Notes under the pieces: generated by a model | The model's database searches: none | Seen by the model: the letters and a program-made list of their open reading frames with translations, nothing else | What the model was told of the DNA's origin: nothing | Shown: positions 17,451-26,507 of the stretch, piece after piece | Layout: each line of letters opens with the position of its first letter | Position numbering within the stretch: the stretch's first letter is position 1 | NCBI RefSeq assembly: GCF_001486585.1 | Contig: NZ_LN909046.1 | Coordinates: forward strand, 1,860,001-1,924,000 | Origin: Paenibacillus senegalimassiliensis | GTDB taxonomy: Bacteria > Bacillota > Bacilli > Paenibacillales > Paenibacillaceae | Direction of reading: 5' to 3' | DNA length: 64,000 nt | Translations under genes and position numbers: made by a program

Positions 17451-17470
17451 AATCGCCATCATTGGCGAAT
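17451..17470 (-). promoter_or_regulatory. Hairpin in the cold-shock gene leader
   Basis: The stretch AATCGCCA-TCAT-TGGCGAAT can form an 8-bp stem with one mismatch, ending about 10 bases upstream of the AGGAGG. Csp mRNAs are commonly controlled by leader structure; a role here is inferred only from position. Confidence 0.4.
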
Positions 17471-17664
17471 AACCATATTATACTCTATGCCTGCAGACAA
17501 TGCAACGTGACTTTAACCTAAAGATTTACTGGTTCGGAAGGCGCTTAAACGCACGGTTTCATTTGCTTTCCTGGGGGGTGTGAGTTATCATTTTACATAC
17601 AAATATGACCTATTATTCGGGTCCTCGCGCAAGTACGCGAAGTCAAAGATTGGAGCAATAAACG

Positions 17665-17898
17665 ATGATCAAAAAACACGAAATATACAAAAAAGACAAA
17701 TGGAACATGATGACCGTCGAGGTCCAGGGCAAATACATCGTTCTCCGCGAAATTTCCGACCAATGGGGAGAGGAAACGCACACGTTCCTCAGCCGTCCAG
17801 CCTTGATGGATTGGGTCAAGCGTCGCTTCCCCAAGGAGGAATATACGGATAACGAAGCCGAGTGGGAAGGCATCATGGCGGCGTTCAAGCAAGTATAA
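17665..17898 (+). CDS. Small protein of unknown function (77 aa)
   Basis: 77-residue soluble, charged and aromatic-rich protein (MIKKHEIYKKDKWNMMTVEVQGKY...), with no signal peptide, membrane helix or known motif that I recognise. TTGGAG lies 10 bases upstream of the ATG. A small membrane protein gene follows 62 bp later in the same direction. It is supported by reading frame, ribosome site and clean fit between neighbours. Confidence 0.55.
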   Translation: MIKKHEIYKKDKWNMMTVEVQGKYIVLREISDQWGEETHTFLSRPALMDWVKRRFPKEEYTDNEAEWEGIMAAFKQV

Positions 17899-17960
17899 CC
17901 GTGGACAGGGACCGCTTCTGTGGTCCATATCTACAATTAATTCGAAACGGAGCTATTTAT

Positions 17961-18131
17961 ATGTTCAATTCCAGCCTTCTTATCTTTGTTATCTGCGCTT
18001 TTGCCATGGGTGTGGTGCTTATTATGAGCAAAGACCGAATTGATCCCCGGTTCAGGCGCGGGCTTGCCATCACCAGCATCGTGATGATTACCTTAGCCTT
18101 TGGGCTGATCATTTATAGTTTCCTCGCCTAG
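17961..18131 (+). CDS. Small membrane protein (56 aa), unknown function
   Basis: 56-residue protein with two hydrophobic helices (LLIFVICAFAMGVVLIM and ITSIVMITLAFGLIIYSFL) joined by a short basic loop (SKDRIDPRFRRG). This gives an N-out/C-out or hairpin topology with the loop probably in the cytosol. The ATG follows ACGGAGC. A longer frame from 17862 has no ribosome site and overlaps the previous gene. The family is not recognised. Confidence 0.55.
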   Translation: MFNSSLLIFVICAFAMGVVLIMSKDRIDPRFRRGLAITSIVMITLAFGLIIYSFLA

Positions 18132-18201
18132 TTGCGGCCTGTTCGCGACAGCAGCAAGCGCACGTCAGCGGCAACAAATATTCCCTGTCGTCTGCGGCCA
18201 T

Positions 18202-18235
18202 ACTAGAGAAATGTCCGATCAGGAGGTTTTCTAGT
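18202..18235 (+). promoter_or_regulatory. Hairpin holding the upstream pepF ribosome site
   Basis: The segment ACTAGAGAAA (18202-18211) pairs with TTTTCTAGT (18227-18235), leaving AGGAGG (18221-18226) in the loop right before the upstream ATG. It could modulate the long pepF form. This is an inference from pairing alone. Confidence 0.35.
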
Positions 18236-20182
18236 ATGACAAGTGCGACAAGTAAACGAGCCAGCCTGCTCCTGCTATGCGGTTGCTTGCTGGTAGTTCC
18301 GCTCCCTCGCAGCGCGGCTGCGGAGCGGCCGATAATAACAGATTCCCATGAACCCCATTATTTGAATGAAGCAAATCAAAGGAGGATTCCCATGAGCAAA
18401 GTATTGAAACGTTCCGAAGTCCCTGAAGATAACACATGGAAGCTGCAGGACCTGTTTGCCGATCAGGCAGCGTGGGACAAATCATATGATGAGTTGAAGA
18501 AGTTAAAAGACAAGGCTGGCGAATTTGAGGGCAAACTAGATCAGGCGAGCAACATCAAAGCTGTTTTTGAACTTGAGGATGAGTTGTCTCTGAATATCGA
18601 GCGCCTGTACGTATATGCCCATCTGAATCATGATCAGGATACTACCAACCCTACATATCAAGCGCTAGTGCAGAAGGCACGGAAGTTAAGCGTTGAACTT
18701 AGCGAAGCCTTGTCCTTTATTACACCGGAAATTCTGGCGTTGCCGGATCAGCAATTAGATCAATTCATTGATGATCCCACTCTGGCGGCATACCGTTTCA
18801 CATTACAAGAGATCAAACGGGAAAAAGCCCATGTGCTGAGCAAGACGGAAGAAGCCTTACTCGCGCAGGTAGGCAATCTGTCTCAAGCACCACAACAAAT
18901 TTTTGGCATGATTAACAATGCCGATATGAAATTTCCCAAGATTAAGGATGAGAACGGCCAAGAGGTGGATTTGACTCACGGCAGCTACATCCAATTCCTT
19001 GAGAATCCAAACCGTGAAGTGCGTGAGCGGGCTTTCAAGGCTGTTTACGAGACATACGGTAAGCAAAAAAATACGATCGCCTCTACGTTAAGTGCCAACG
19101 TGAACAAAAACATGTTCTACTCACGGGTGCGCAAATACCCGTCCGTACTTGAAATGTCACTCTATGGCGATAACATTCCGAAGGAAGTCTACACCAATCT
19201 GATTGATACCATTCATGAAAGCCTGCCGCTCTTGCAACGTTATATGGAGCTGCGCAAGAAGCTGCTCAGCGTCGATGAGCTGCACATGTACGATTTGTTC
19301 GCTCCTCTGGTTGAGGAATATAAATGGGACATCACTTACGATGAGGCGAAGAAAATGGTCGTCGAAGGTCTGGAGCCTTTGGGCGAGAACTATTTAAACG
19401 TACTTCGTTCCGGCTTCGAGGATCGTTGGATTGACGTTTACGAGAACGAAGGCAAACGCACAGGAGCCTATAGCTGGGGCGCTTACGGCACCCATCCGTA
19501 TGTATTGCTGAACCATAACGATAATCTAAACAGTATGTTTACGCTCGCTCATGAGATGGGTCATGCCCTGCATTCCTATTTCTCCGACGAAGCACTGAAA
19601 TATCGGGATGCCCAGTACACTATCTTCCTGGCCGAGGTTGCCTCCACGACCAACGAAGCGCTGTTAATGGATTATTTGCTCAAAAAATCGACCGATCCGA
19701 AGCAGAAGCTGTACCTGCTCACCTACTATGCGGATCAATTCCGGACGACCGTGTTCCGGCAAACGATGTTCGCCGAATTTGAGAAGATCATTCATGAGCG
19801 GGCTGAAGCCGGCGAATCCTTAACCCCGCAGGAGCTTTCAAAGATTTATTATGATTTGAATGTGAAATATCACGGCAAGAGCATGGTCGTAGACCAGGAT
19901 ATTGAAATGGAATGGGCACGAATTCCTCACTTCTACACCAGCTTCTATGTCTACAAATATGCCACCGGCTTCTCTGCAGCAACCAGCTTCTCCAAGCAAA
20001 TTCTGGAGGAAGGCCAACCTGCCGTAGACCGCTACCTTGGCTTCTTGAAGAGCGGCGGCAGCGATTATTCGATCAACATTCTGAAGAAAGCCGGTGTTGA
20101 CATGTCCTCACCGGAACCGATTCGTGAAGCGATGAGTGTATTTGAAGACGTCATTAAGCAAATCGAAGAGCTGACCCAATAA
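18236..20182 (+). CDS. pepF: Oligoendopeptidase F, with two candidate starts
   Basis: M3-family zinc metallopeptidase that cleaves short peptides. The zinc site is LAHEMGHALHS, with the third ligand in FLAEVASTTNEALL. From ATG 18392 the protein is 596 residues, the usual cytosolic length, and an excellent site AAAGGAGG lies directly upstream. An in-frame ATG at 18236, also behind AGGAGG, adds 52 residues with a signal-peptide-like N-terminus (MTSATSKRASLLLLCGCLLV, then a small-residue stretch ending SAAA). Both starts look functional, so cytosolic and exported forms are possible. Coordinates give the long form. A hairpin terminator follows. Confidence 0.92.
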   Translation: MTSATSKRASLLLLCGCLLVVPLPRSAAAERPIITDSHEPHYLNEANQRRIPMSKVLKRSEVPEDNTWKLQDLFADQAAWDKSYDELKKLKDKAGEFEGKLDQASNIKAVFELEDELSLNIERLYVYAHLNHDQDTTNPTYQALVQKARKLSVELSEALSFITPEILALPDQQLDQFIDDPTLAAYRFTLQEIKREKAHVLSKTEEALLAQVGNLSQAPQQIFGMINNADMKFPKIKDENGQEVDLTHGSYIQFLENPNREVRERAFKAVYETYGKQKNTIASTLSANVNKNMFYSRVRKYPSVLEMSLYGDNIPKEVYTNLIDTIHESLPLLQRYMELRKKLLSVDELHMYDLFAPLVEEYKWDITYDEAKKMVVEGLEPLGENYLNVLRSGFEDRWIDVYENEGKRTGAYSWGAYGTHPYVLLNHNDNLNSMFTLAHEMGHALHSYFSDEALKYRDAQYTIFLAEVASTTNEALLMDYLLKKSTDPKQKLYLLTYYADQFRTTVFRQTMFAEFEKIIHERAEAGESLTPQELSKIYYDLNVKYHGKSMVVDQDIEMEWARIPHFYTSFYVYKYATGFSAATSFSKQILEEGQPAVDRYLGFLKSGGSDYSINILKKAGVDMSSPEPIREAMSVFEDVIKQIEELTQ

Positions 20183-20210
20183 GCTTAACGGGGCTTTGGA
20201 CCCGATTCCA

Positions 20211-20247
20211 TAAAATCCCTTGCTCCAAACGGACAAGGGATTTTATA
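20211..20247 (+). terminator. Terminator after pepF
   Basis: A 12-bp perfect stem (TAAAATCCCTTG with CAAGGGATTTTA) encloses an 11-base loop. The T residues form part of the stem, so efficiency is uncertain. Confidence 0.65.
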
Positions 20248-20271
20248 CTGTCCTAGAAGGAGGTGTTCCTC

Positions 20272-20670
20272 ATGAAAATTCAATGGTCCTTAATTATGAC
20301 CCTCGTATTCGCCCTGATTACGGCGGTGTTTGCTGTCATTAACGTAGACCCGGTTCAGGTCAATCTGTTGTTCGGATCGGTTAGCCTACCCTTGATTCTG
20401 CTCATCCTGGGCAGTACGCTGCTCGGCGGCATCATCGTTGGCTCCTTTGGCATTTACCGTGGATATCGGTTGCAGCGGGAAGTCAAGAGCCTGCAGGCCA
20501 AGCTTGTACATATTCAGGATGCCACCGGCTATGTGCTCCCGGAACCGGAGAAGCATGAACGCAAAAGGAAGAAAGCCGCAGACAACGACGCGACGGTTCA
20601 ACAAGGCGATGATGAAGCCGTGGCTGGCGAGAACGATGCTATGGCAGGCAGCGTTGAAGAAGATCGCTAA
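20272..20670 (+). CDS. LapA/DUF1049-domain membrane protein
   Basis: 132-residue protein with two membrane helices (about residues 7-27 and 39-62) of the lipopolysaccharide assembly protein A domain (DUF1049), a coiled-coil stretch (RLQREVKSLQAKL), and an acidic, low-complexity tail. In Gram-positives, which lack LPS, the role is unknown. AAGGAGG places the start at ATG 20272, not at the in-frame GTG before it. The M42 peptidase gene follows 41 bp later and may be cotranscribed. Confidence 0.8.
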   Translation: MKIQWSLIMTLVFALITAVFAVINVDPVQVNLLFGSVSLPLILLILGSTLLGGIIVGSFGIYRGYRLQREVKSLQAKLVHIQDATGYVLPEPEKHERKRKKAADNDATVQQGDDEAVAGENDAMAGSVEEDR

Positions 20671-20711
20671 CGTTGCACGAACGTGTTGCATGAACGTAAA
20701 GGAGAATAACG

Positions 20712-21752
20712 ATGAACTCTATACAACCCAATGAAGATTACATGTTGAATTTACTGAAAGAACTACTCGACACACCAAGCCCCAGCGGCTTTACGCGCCA
20801 TATCATGTCGCTGATTCAGCGGGAAGCTGATGCACTCGGGATTCCTTGCTCCTTCAACGAGAAGGGCGGCGCGATTCTCACCCTGGCAGGCAAGGATGCT
20901 TCTCGGCGTATCGCCTTGAGCGCCCATGTGGACACACTCGGAGCTATGGTACGTGCCATACGCCCGAACGGAACCCTGGCCTTGACCTCCGTTGGCGGCT
21001 TCATGATGAATGCCATCGAGAACGAATATTGTCAAATTCACACTCGCAGTGGCAAGGTCTATACCGGAACGATTCTGTCCATTCACCCTTCCGTGCATGT
21101 ATACAGCGATGCCCGCGACTTCAAGCGTGAGGAGAAGAATATGGAGGTTCGAATTGACGAGCTCGTGGAAAATAAAGACGATGTCCTCAAGCTCGGCATC
21201 TCGGTTGGGGACTTCATCTCCTTTGATGCCCGCCCTGTCATCACACCAAGCGGGTACATCAAATCTCGCCATCTCGATGATAAGGCCAGTGTGGCTGCTC
21301 TGTTCGGTGTGCTTGAGGCTAGCCGGCGAGAAGGCTGGGCGCCCAAGCATGATCTGGTATTCCTTATCTCCAACTATGAAGAAGTAGGTCATGGTACCGC
21401 CTGGATTCCGGAGGGTATCCATGAAATGATTGCCGTAGACATGGGCGCTCTCGGCGATGATCTAAGCTGCAAGGAGACAGAGGTATCGATTTGTGCCAAA
21501 GACTCCTCCGGTCCATACGATTATGAAATGACCAGTCGGTTGATTGAATTGGCCAAGCATCTTGATATTCCTCATGCCGTCGATATTTACCCCTACTACG
21601 GCTCGGATGCATCGGCTGCCTTACGAGGTGGTAACAATATCCGCGCCGCGTTGATCGGCCCAGGAGTCCATGCCTCCCACGCCATGGAACGGACGCACAA
21701 GCAAGCAGTGCTTAACACAGCCCGGTTGCTGGCTGCCTACGTTGCTGACTAG
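20712..21752 (+). CDS. M42-family metallopeptidase (aminopeptidase)
   Basis: 346-residue di-metal aminopeptidase of the M42 (FrvX/YsdC/TET) family. Metal-binding and catalytic motifs are in order: SAHVDTLGAMV (about 73-83), HLDDKAS (about 179-185), NYEEVGHG (about 221-228, catalytic Glu), AVDMGA, and the C-terminal GVHASHAMERTH. Such enzymes form large oligomers and trim peptides. An alternative internal ATG at 20742 is less likely because AAAGGAG sits before 20712. It sits next to pepF, so two peptide-degrading enzymes are neighbours. Confidence 0.92.
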   Translation: MNSIQPNEDYMLNLLKELLDTPSPSGFTRHIMSLIQREADALGIPCSFNEKGGAILTLAGKDASRRIALSAHVDTLGAMVRAIRPNGTLALTSVGGFMMNAIENEYCQIHTRSGKVYTGTILSIHPSVHVYSDARDFKREEKNMEVRIDELVENKDDVLKLGISVGDFISFDARPVITPSGYIKSRHLDDKASVAALFGVLEASRREGWAPKHDLVFLISNYEEVGHGTAWIPEGIHEMIAVDMGALGDDLSCKETEVSICAKDSSGPYDYEMTSRLIELAKHLDIPHAVDIYPYYGSDASAALRGGNNIRAALIGPGVHASHAMERTHKQAVLNTARLLAAYVAD

Positions 21753-21773
21753 CTCAAACCGTTCTCTAATCTA

Positions 21774-21831
21774 AAAAAACCTTGAAGTTCCTGCGTAACT
21801 TAGGCGCAAGGAGCCTCAAGGTTTTTTTAAT
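21774..21831. terminator. Bidirectional terminator between the M42 and MATE genes
   Basis: AAAAAACCTTGA pairs with TCAAGGTTTTTT, with additional inner pairing around GTTCCTGCG/CGCAAGGA. T-runs on both strands serve the two convergent genes. Confidence 0.85.
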
Positions 21832-21844
21832 ATCACAAGTCCAG

Positions 21845-23239
21845 TCAGTCCTCCACCAATCGATGACGGTACCATTTATGGCCGCGGAATCGCCTCAGGA
21901 AGATTAGCCCGCGGATTCCCCATTCAATATCCATAGCTAGCCATACCCCAATTACACCGAAAGGCAAGACAATTCCCAGAATATAACCAAGCACCACACG
22001 GAACAGCCACATGGATAACATGGAGACAACGGAGGTATATTTCGCATCCCCCGCTGCCCGCAGCGCCGATGGAGTGATGAAGCTGATCGACCACAGCGGA
22101 ATCTGCATCAGGGTGTTCATCAGTACAATGATAAAGATATCATCTACAATCTCAGCCGGTGGATGGAACAACGAGACCAGTGGCTTGAATAACGGCAATA
22201 CTATCAAGCCCATGAAGATGAAGGTTGAAGAAGATAACCAAATAAATGAACGCGTGAGCTTGCGAGCATCGTCGATGTTTTTACTGCCAATACATTGCCC
22301 TACCACGGTGACAATGGCAATGGATAAGGCGTTGGCTGGAATTTGAATGACCATAGCAAGCGAAGAACTGATAGCGTTGGCAGCAATAGCATAGGTGCCC
22401 AGACTGACGATGAAGATTTGCGTCAAGATTTTCCCACCGTTGAAGAACATCTGCTCGGCCGCAAATGGCATCCCGATGGACATAATTTTCTTGAGCATGG
22501 TCAGGTTGACCCGAACCATATCCCTTAGACGAATATGCAAGGAAGCATCCAATTTCACCAGATAATAGATCGCACAAGCCGCCGCCAAATAGCGCGAGAC
22601 ATTCACGGCAATGTTCATCCCCATGATGCCCAGATCGGCTAAATTAATCAGCAGAAAGTTAAGCAATACGTAGGTTAAGTTCATGATCAAGGATAACATC
22701 AGGGAAGCCCGTGATTTACCGATCCCACGCAGCACACCGCATACTGCTTCAACCACAGCAATTCCGCAGAAGGAAAGGCTGCTACCGATCAAGTAAGATC
22801 TGGCATTCTGAAATACGTCCGGTGCGGCCGAGCCAAATAACAAATTCAAGGCGGGATTGTGAAACACAATGATCAGCAAGCTGATAGCCAAAGCCAGCAG
22901 GAACACCGAGGCTACCGATCCCGATGAGGACTTGGATACCATCTCGGGATTGCGGCTGCCCTTATACTGCGCTACCACCACTGTCCCCCCGGTGGCTACC
23001 CCCACGAACACGTTAATCAGGAAAATATTAAGCGAATCTACCATATTGACGGCGCTCACTGCCGCTACTCCCGAGGAGCTAATCATCGCCGTGTTTACCA
23101 GATTCAGACCAATAATAAATGCCTGGTCAATCAGAATCGGGATGATAAGAGCAATAATTTGCCGATAATCAATGGACTTGCCAGAGAAATGCTTGTCCGC
23201 AAATTGATGCGTTCTAGTTCGAATAGCTGCACTAAGCAC
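21845..23239 (-). CDS. MATE-family efflux transporter (second copy)
   Basis: 464-residue, 12-segment MATE transporter (DinF/NorM-like), with IIALIIPILIDQAFIIGLNLVNTAMI at the start and two homologous halves. The predicted start GTG (23239) has only a weak ribosome site, and the first 20 residues are hydrophilic, so an internal start is possible. A dispersed repeat (23275-23442) lies 35 bp upstream. The substrate is unknown. Confidence 0.9.
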   Translation of the reverse strand: MLSAAIRTRTHQFADKHFSGKSIDYRQIIALIIPILIDQAFIIGLNLVNTAMISSSGVAAVSAVNMVDSLNIFLINVFVGVATGGTVVVAQYKGSRNPEMVSKSSSGSVASVFLLALAISLLIIVFHNPALNLLFGSAAPDVFQNARSYLIGSSLSFCGIAVVEAVCGVLRGIGKSRASLMLSLIMNLTYVLLNFLLINLADLGIMGMNIAVNVSRYLAAACAIYYLVKLDASLHIRLRDMVRVNLTMLKKIMSIGMPFAAEQMFFNGGKILTQIFIVSLGTYAIAANAISSSLAMVIQIPANALSIAIVTVVGQCIGSKNIDDARKLTRSFIWLSSSTFIFMGLIVLPLFKPLVSLFHPPAEIVDDIFIIVLMNTLMQIPLWSISFITPSALRAAGDAKYTSVVSMLSMWLFRVVLGYILGIVLPFGVIGVWLAMDIEWGIRGLIFLRRFRGHKWYRHRLVED

Positions 23240-23274
23240 GTAATCACATCTTTTTCATGAAGTTTATAGAGGTA

Positions 23275-23442
23275 GTTCAAAAAGTCATCTTTTGATCACG
23301 AAGTCATTCAGGAAGTAGTTTCGGCGTCGAATCTTGAATTCACCTGGGCCTTCCGATGCTCACGTACCCACTACGTACGCTCCGCTTCTCAGTCCCTAGC
23401 TTCATCCAACCTTCTCGGTGCTGAAAAGTTGACTTTTTGAAC
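23275..23442 (+). repeat. Dispersed TIR element, copy A (168 bp)
   Basis: The element is bounded by perfect inverted repeats GTTCAAAAAGTC and GACTTTTTGAAC. Its right two thirds (from TCGAATCTTGAATTCACC through TGCTCACGTACCCACTACG to TCATCCAACCTTCTCGG) are nearly identical to copy C at 49992-50159. No coding capacity is apparent. It lies 35 bp upstream of the MATE start codon. Confidence 0.85.
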
Positions 23443-23636
23443 TTTTATTGAAGCTCGATCTAAAAATTTTCTGCAATGCTACAACAAAGAAAAGACCCTT
23501 CGTTAACGAAGAGTTTACAAATTGTTGTGATATTTACACGCACACCACACAAGGCAGCAGTAGCTCCAACGTGTATTATACCACCTTGGCTGGCAGGTGG
23601 CTTGCTCTGAAAATAAGCATTTCACCGCTTATTGGG
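23443..23636. other. Non-coding stretch with small palindromes
   Basis: No gene is visible between repeat A and the yfmR terminator. It contains a 14-bp palindrome CTTCGTTAACGAAG (23498-23511) and two further inverted repeats (CCACCT..AGGTGG and AATAAGC..GCTTATT). No promoter-terminator pair could be assigned. Confidence 0.4.
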
Positions 23637-23684
23637 CAAAAAAGAAGAGGAAAGCCGAAGGGTTCCCGGCTTTCCTCTTTGCTG
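23637..23684 (-). terminator. Terminator of yfmR
   Basis: An 11-bp perfect stem GAGGAAAGCCG/CGGCTTTCCTC has a T-rich tail on the minus strand (CTTCTTTTTT). Confidence 0.85.
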
Positions 23685-23704
23685 CTCTGTTTTAGCTAGC
23701 CCGA

Positions 23705-25660
23705 TTAAGAATGGCGTCCCGCTTCTATCTTCTCAGCCAACTCATTCAGATAAGTCCAGCGCTCCATCAAACGCTCCAATTCAGCCTCGGCTTCCTGCTG
23801 AGCCTGCATCAGTTCCTGTAATCGCATGGCGTCGCTGGCCGAGGCCTCCATGTCTTCCGCGATAGAAGTCAAGCGCTGCTCTGCGGCTTCAATGGTAGCG
23901 TCAATGGTGTCATATTCTCGCTGCTCGTTATAGCTGAATTTCAGCTTCTCCCCACGCGAAACCTCACGACCTCCGGTATCCGGCTGACCTTGTGCCTTGC
24001 TCGCAGCAGGAGTAGCCCCATTAGCCCGGAGGCTGGAAGCCGTCGCTCCCTTGGCATTGCCCCCCGCCTGTACCCGTTCCTCATAATCGCTATAGTCGCC
24101 CACATGAACCGCAACGATTCCGTCGCCCTCAAAGGCCATAATTTTATCCACAGTCCGGTCCAGAAAATAACGATCATGAGATACAACGAATACCGCACCG
24201 GGAAATTCATCGAGATAGGCTTCCAATACGGACAACGTTTGAATATCCAGATCATTGGTAGGTTCATCCAGCAACAATACGTTTGGGGCACCCATCAGCA
24301 CTCGCAGCAAGTATAGCCGCCGCTTCTCTCCTCCCGACAACTTACTGATTGGCGTCCACTGCATATCTGACGAGAACAGGAAGCGCTCCAGCATCTGCGA
24401 TGCGGTGATACGCGAGCCATCTGCGGTAGTGACAACCTCGGCGGCTTCTTTCACATACTCAATAACCCGCTGAGCCCCATCCATCTCCTGATGTTCCTGG
24501 GTAAAATAACCCAGATTGACGGTTTGACCAATTGCAATCTCACCAGCATCAGGCTCTATACGCCCGGCAATCATGTTTAGCAATGTCGATTTGCCACTTC
24601 CGTTAGGCCCCACGATGCCTACGCGATCGCCTGGAACAGCCGTGTAGGTCAGCTCCTTGATCAGCACACGGTCTGGAATAGATTTACTCAAGCCTTCGAT
24701 TTCCACAATTTTGCGACCCAGTCTAGTAGATGCAACTGAGATATCCAAATGATCATTTCTGGACTCCGGCCCCGCTGCTTGCAGTTGCTCAAAGCGTTCG
24801 ATCCTGGCCTTCTGCTTGGTCGAGCGCGCTTGGGCTCCCCGGCGAATCCAGGCCAGCTCCGTACGCAGCAGATTTTTTCTCTTCTGCTCCGAGGCCGCCT
24901 CGCGCTCCTCGCGCTCACTCTTAAGCTCCAGGAATCGGCTATAGTTGGCCTCATAGCGGAACAAACGTCCATGATCAAGCTCCAGCATGACGTTGCAGAC
25001 CCGATCCAGAAAGTAGCGGTCATGCGTAATTAACAGCAATGCGCCACGCCGCTTCTGCAAGTACGTCTCCAGCCAAGCGACTGAATCATTATCAATATGG
25101 TTGGTAGGCTCGTCCAGAATCAGCAGCTCCGAAGGGATGATCAACGCCGAAGCTAATGCTACACGCTTGCGCTGCCCCCCGGATAGTTGGCCCATAGACT
25201 GGGTAAAATCCGCAATCCCCAAGCGGGACAACACGCTCTTGGCATCGCTGACCAAGGTCCAGGCTTGCAGGCGGTCCATCTCCTGAGATAAGCGTAAGAC
25301 TTCCGCTTGCCGTGCTTCATCATCGGGCTGCTGTTGAAGGGCTTCCTCCGCCTCCATATATGCCGACACCACCTGCAATTCGGGGCCTCCGCTCTGGAAT
25401 ACACCACGCAAGACCGTGATATCCGGTTCATATTGCGGATTTTGAGCCAGGAAAGTCACTCTCACATCCCGATTGATCGCCACCCTGCCCGCATCAGGCT
25501 GATCCAGGCCAGCGATGACTTTGAGGAAGGTTGATTTCCCCGTGCCATTCACGCCGATAATCCCGATTTTGTCGTTCTCGTCCATCCCGAAGGAAGCATC
25601 TTGGAACAATACTTTCTCCCCATATGTCTTCGTTAAGTTCTCTATCGTCAGTATATTCAT
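23705..25660 (-). CDS. yfmR: ABC-F protein YfmR (Uup-type)
   Basis: 651-residue soluble ABC-F ATPase with two nucleotide-binding domains. Walker A motifs are GVNGTGKST (about 36-44) and GPNGSGKST (about 350), signatures LSGGQRKR and LSGGEKRR, Walker B LLILDEPTN and LLLDEPTN. The linker (RTELAWIRRGAQARSTKQKARI) is the ribosome-binding P-site motif region, and the C-terminus is a coiled coil. From recall it follows Bacillus YfmR along its whole length. ABC-F proteins of this group relieve ribosome stalling. It ends the capA-FAH-DUF92-yfmR minus-strand run. Confidence 0.9.
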   Translation of the reverse strand: MNILTIENLTKTYGEKVLFQDASFGMDENDKIGIIGVNGTGKSTFLKVIAGLDQPDAGRVAINRDVRVTFLAQNPQYEPDITVLRGVFQSGGPELQVVSAYMEAEEALQQQPDDEARQAEVLRLSQEMDRLQAWTLVSDAKSVLSRLGIADFTQSMGQLSGGQRKRVALASALIIPSELLILDEPTNHIDNDSVAWLETYLQKRRGALLLITHDRYFLDRVCNVMLELDHGRLFRYEANYSRFLELKSEREEREAASEQKRKNLLRTELAWIRRGAQARSTKQKARIERFEQLQAAGPESRNDHLDISVASTRLGRKIVEIEGLSKSIPDRVLIKELTYTAVPGDRVGIVGPNGSGKSTLLNMIAGRIEPDAGEIAIGQTVNLGYFTQEHQEMDGAQRVIEYVKEAAEVVTTADGSRITASQMLERFLFSSDMQWTPISKLSGGEKRRLYLLRVLMGAPNVLLLDEPTNDLDIQTLSVLEAYLDEFPGAVFVVSHDRYFLDRTVDKIMAFEGDGIVAVHVGDYSDYEERVQAGGNAKGATASSLRANGATPAASKAQGQPDTGGREVSRGEKLKFSYNEQREYDTIDATIEAAEQRLTSIAEDMEASASDAMRLQELMQAQQEAEAELERLMERWTYLNELAEKIEAGRHS

Positions 25661-25676
25661 GTTAATCCCTACTTTA

Positions 25677-26507
25677 TCATATCATCCCGATTCCCCAGGC
25701 CAGCAATCCCGCCCCAAGAGAACTGAGTAAATTCACCATGTCATTGCTCATCCAGCTTAGGCCCCTGGAGGGTACTGTAGCTTGACCGCAGTGTGAGGCT
25801 ACCTCCACTTCCTTGCCGCAAACCGCGCAGCGGTGCATACGCTGGAGGGTCGCTCCCAGCCAGGAATCGGCGAAGGCGCCAAACATTCCGGAAAGTCCTC
25901 CAATGATAACCCATTTAACCAAGGCCAGCAAAATAACTCCGATGCTTCTCTCTGCTATACCGCCTGTCCATAGTAACAACAGCCAGGCAGCTCCGCCGAT
26001 ACACACAGCTCCGGCTAGAGCCGCCATACTCCCAAGCCATGTGACTCCGCCCGAGGTTCCTGGCGGTATAACCCGGCCGTTCCTGATGGAGCGGGGTGGC
26101 GTCTTGCTCAAGCCGCCCCACTCCGTGGCCCAGGTGTCCGCCGTAACCGCCGCCATCGTACCAACAAAGAAATATGCCCAGCCCGGCCACGGCCAGTAAA
26201 AGTTGCCCAAGCAAGCCAGCATCCCCAGCCCACCGTTAGCCAATACTTGTGCGGCATCCCGACGACCGCTCTTGGCATAGGACTTCTCCAGTTCCTGCTT
26301 ACGCTCGCCGCGAAGATGGGAAAATACAGACGAACTTACGAAGAAGAGCAGTAAAATACCGAACCAGAACAGGTTGCCTGCGCCATAATACACCGTCCCC
26401 ATAACCAGCGCCGCAAGCATCCCGGATAAGGAAAGCGACTTTCTGGCGTAAGCGGCACCCGAGACGATCAAAGCGCACACGGCCCCGATAATCCAATCCG
26501 TCATCAT
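25677..26507 (-). CDS. DUF92-family membrane protein
   Basis: 276-residue protein with about seven membrane segments, of the DUF92/TMEM19 family. Motifs include ADTWATEWGGLSK (about 150), IPPGTSGGVTWLG, and a C-terminal segment MSNDMVNLLSSL. A CxxC pair (HRCAVCGKEVEV) sits between the last helices. The function is unknown; eukaryotic relatives include a phytyl-phosphate kinase. The start ATG overlaps the upstream stop as ATGA, indicating translational coupling. Confidence 0.82.
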   Translation of the reverse strand: MMTDWIIGAVCALIVSGAAYARKSLSLSGMLAALVMGTVYYGAGNLFWFGILLLFFVSSSVFSHLRGERKQELEKSYAKSGRRDAAQVLANGGLGMLACLGNFYWPWPGWAYFFVGTMAAVTADTWATEWGGLSKTPPRSIRNGRVIPPGTSGGVTWLGSMAALAGAVCIGGAAWLLLLWTGGIAERSIGVILLALVKWVIIGGLSGMFGAFADSWLGATLQRMHRCAVCGKEVEVASHCGQATVPSRGLSWMSNDMVNLLSSLGAGLLAWGIGMI

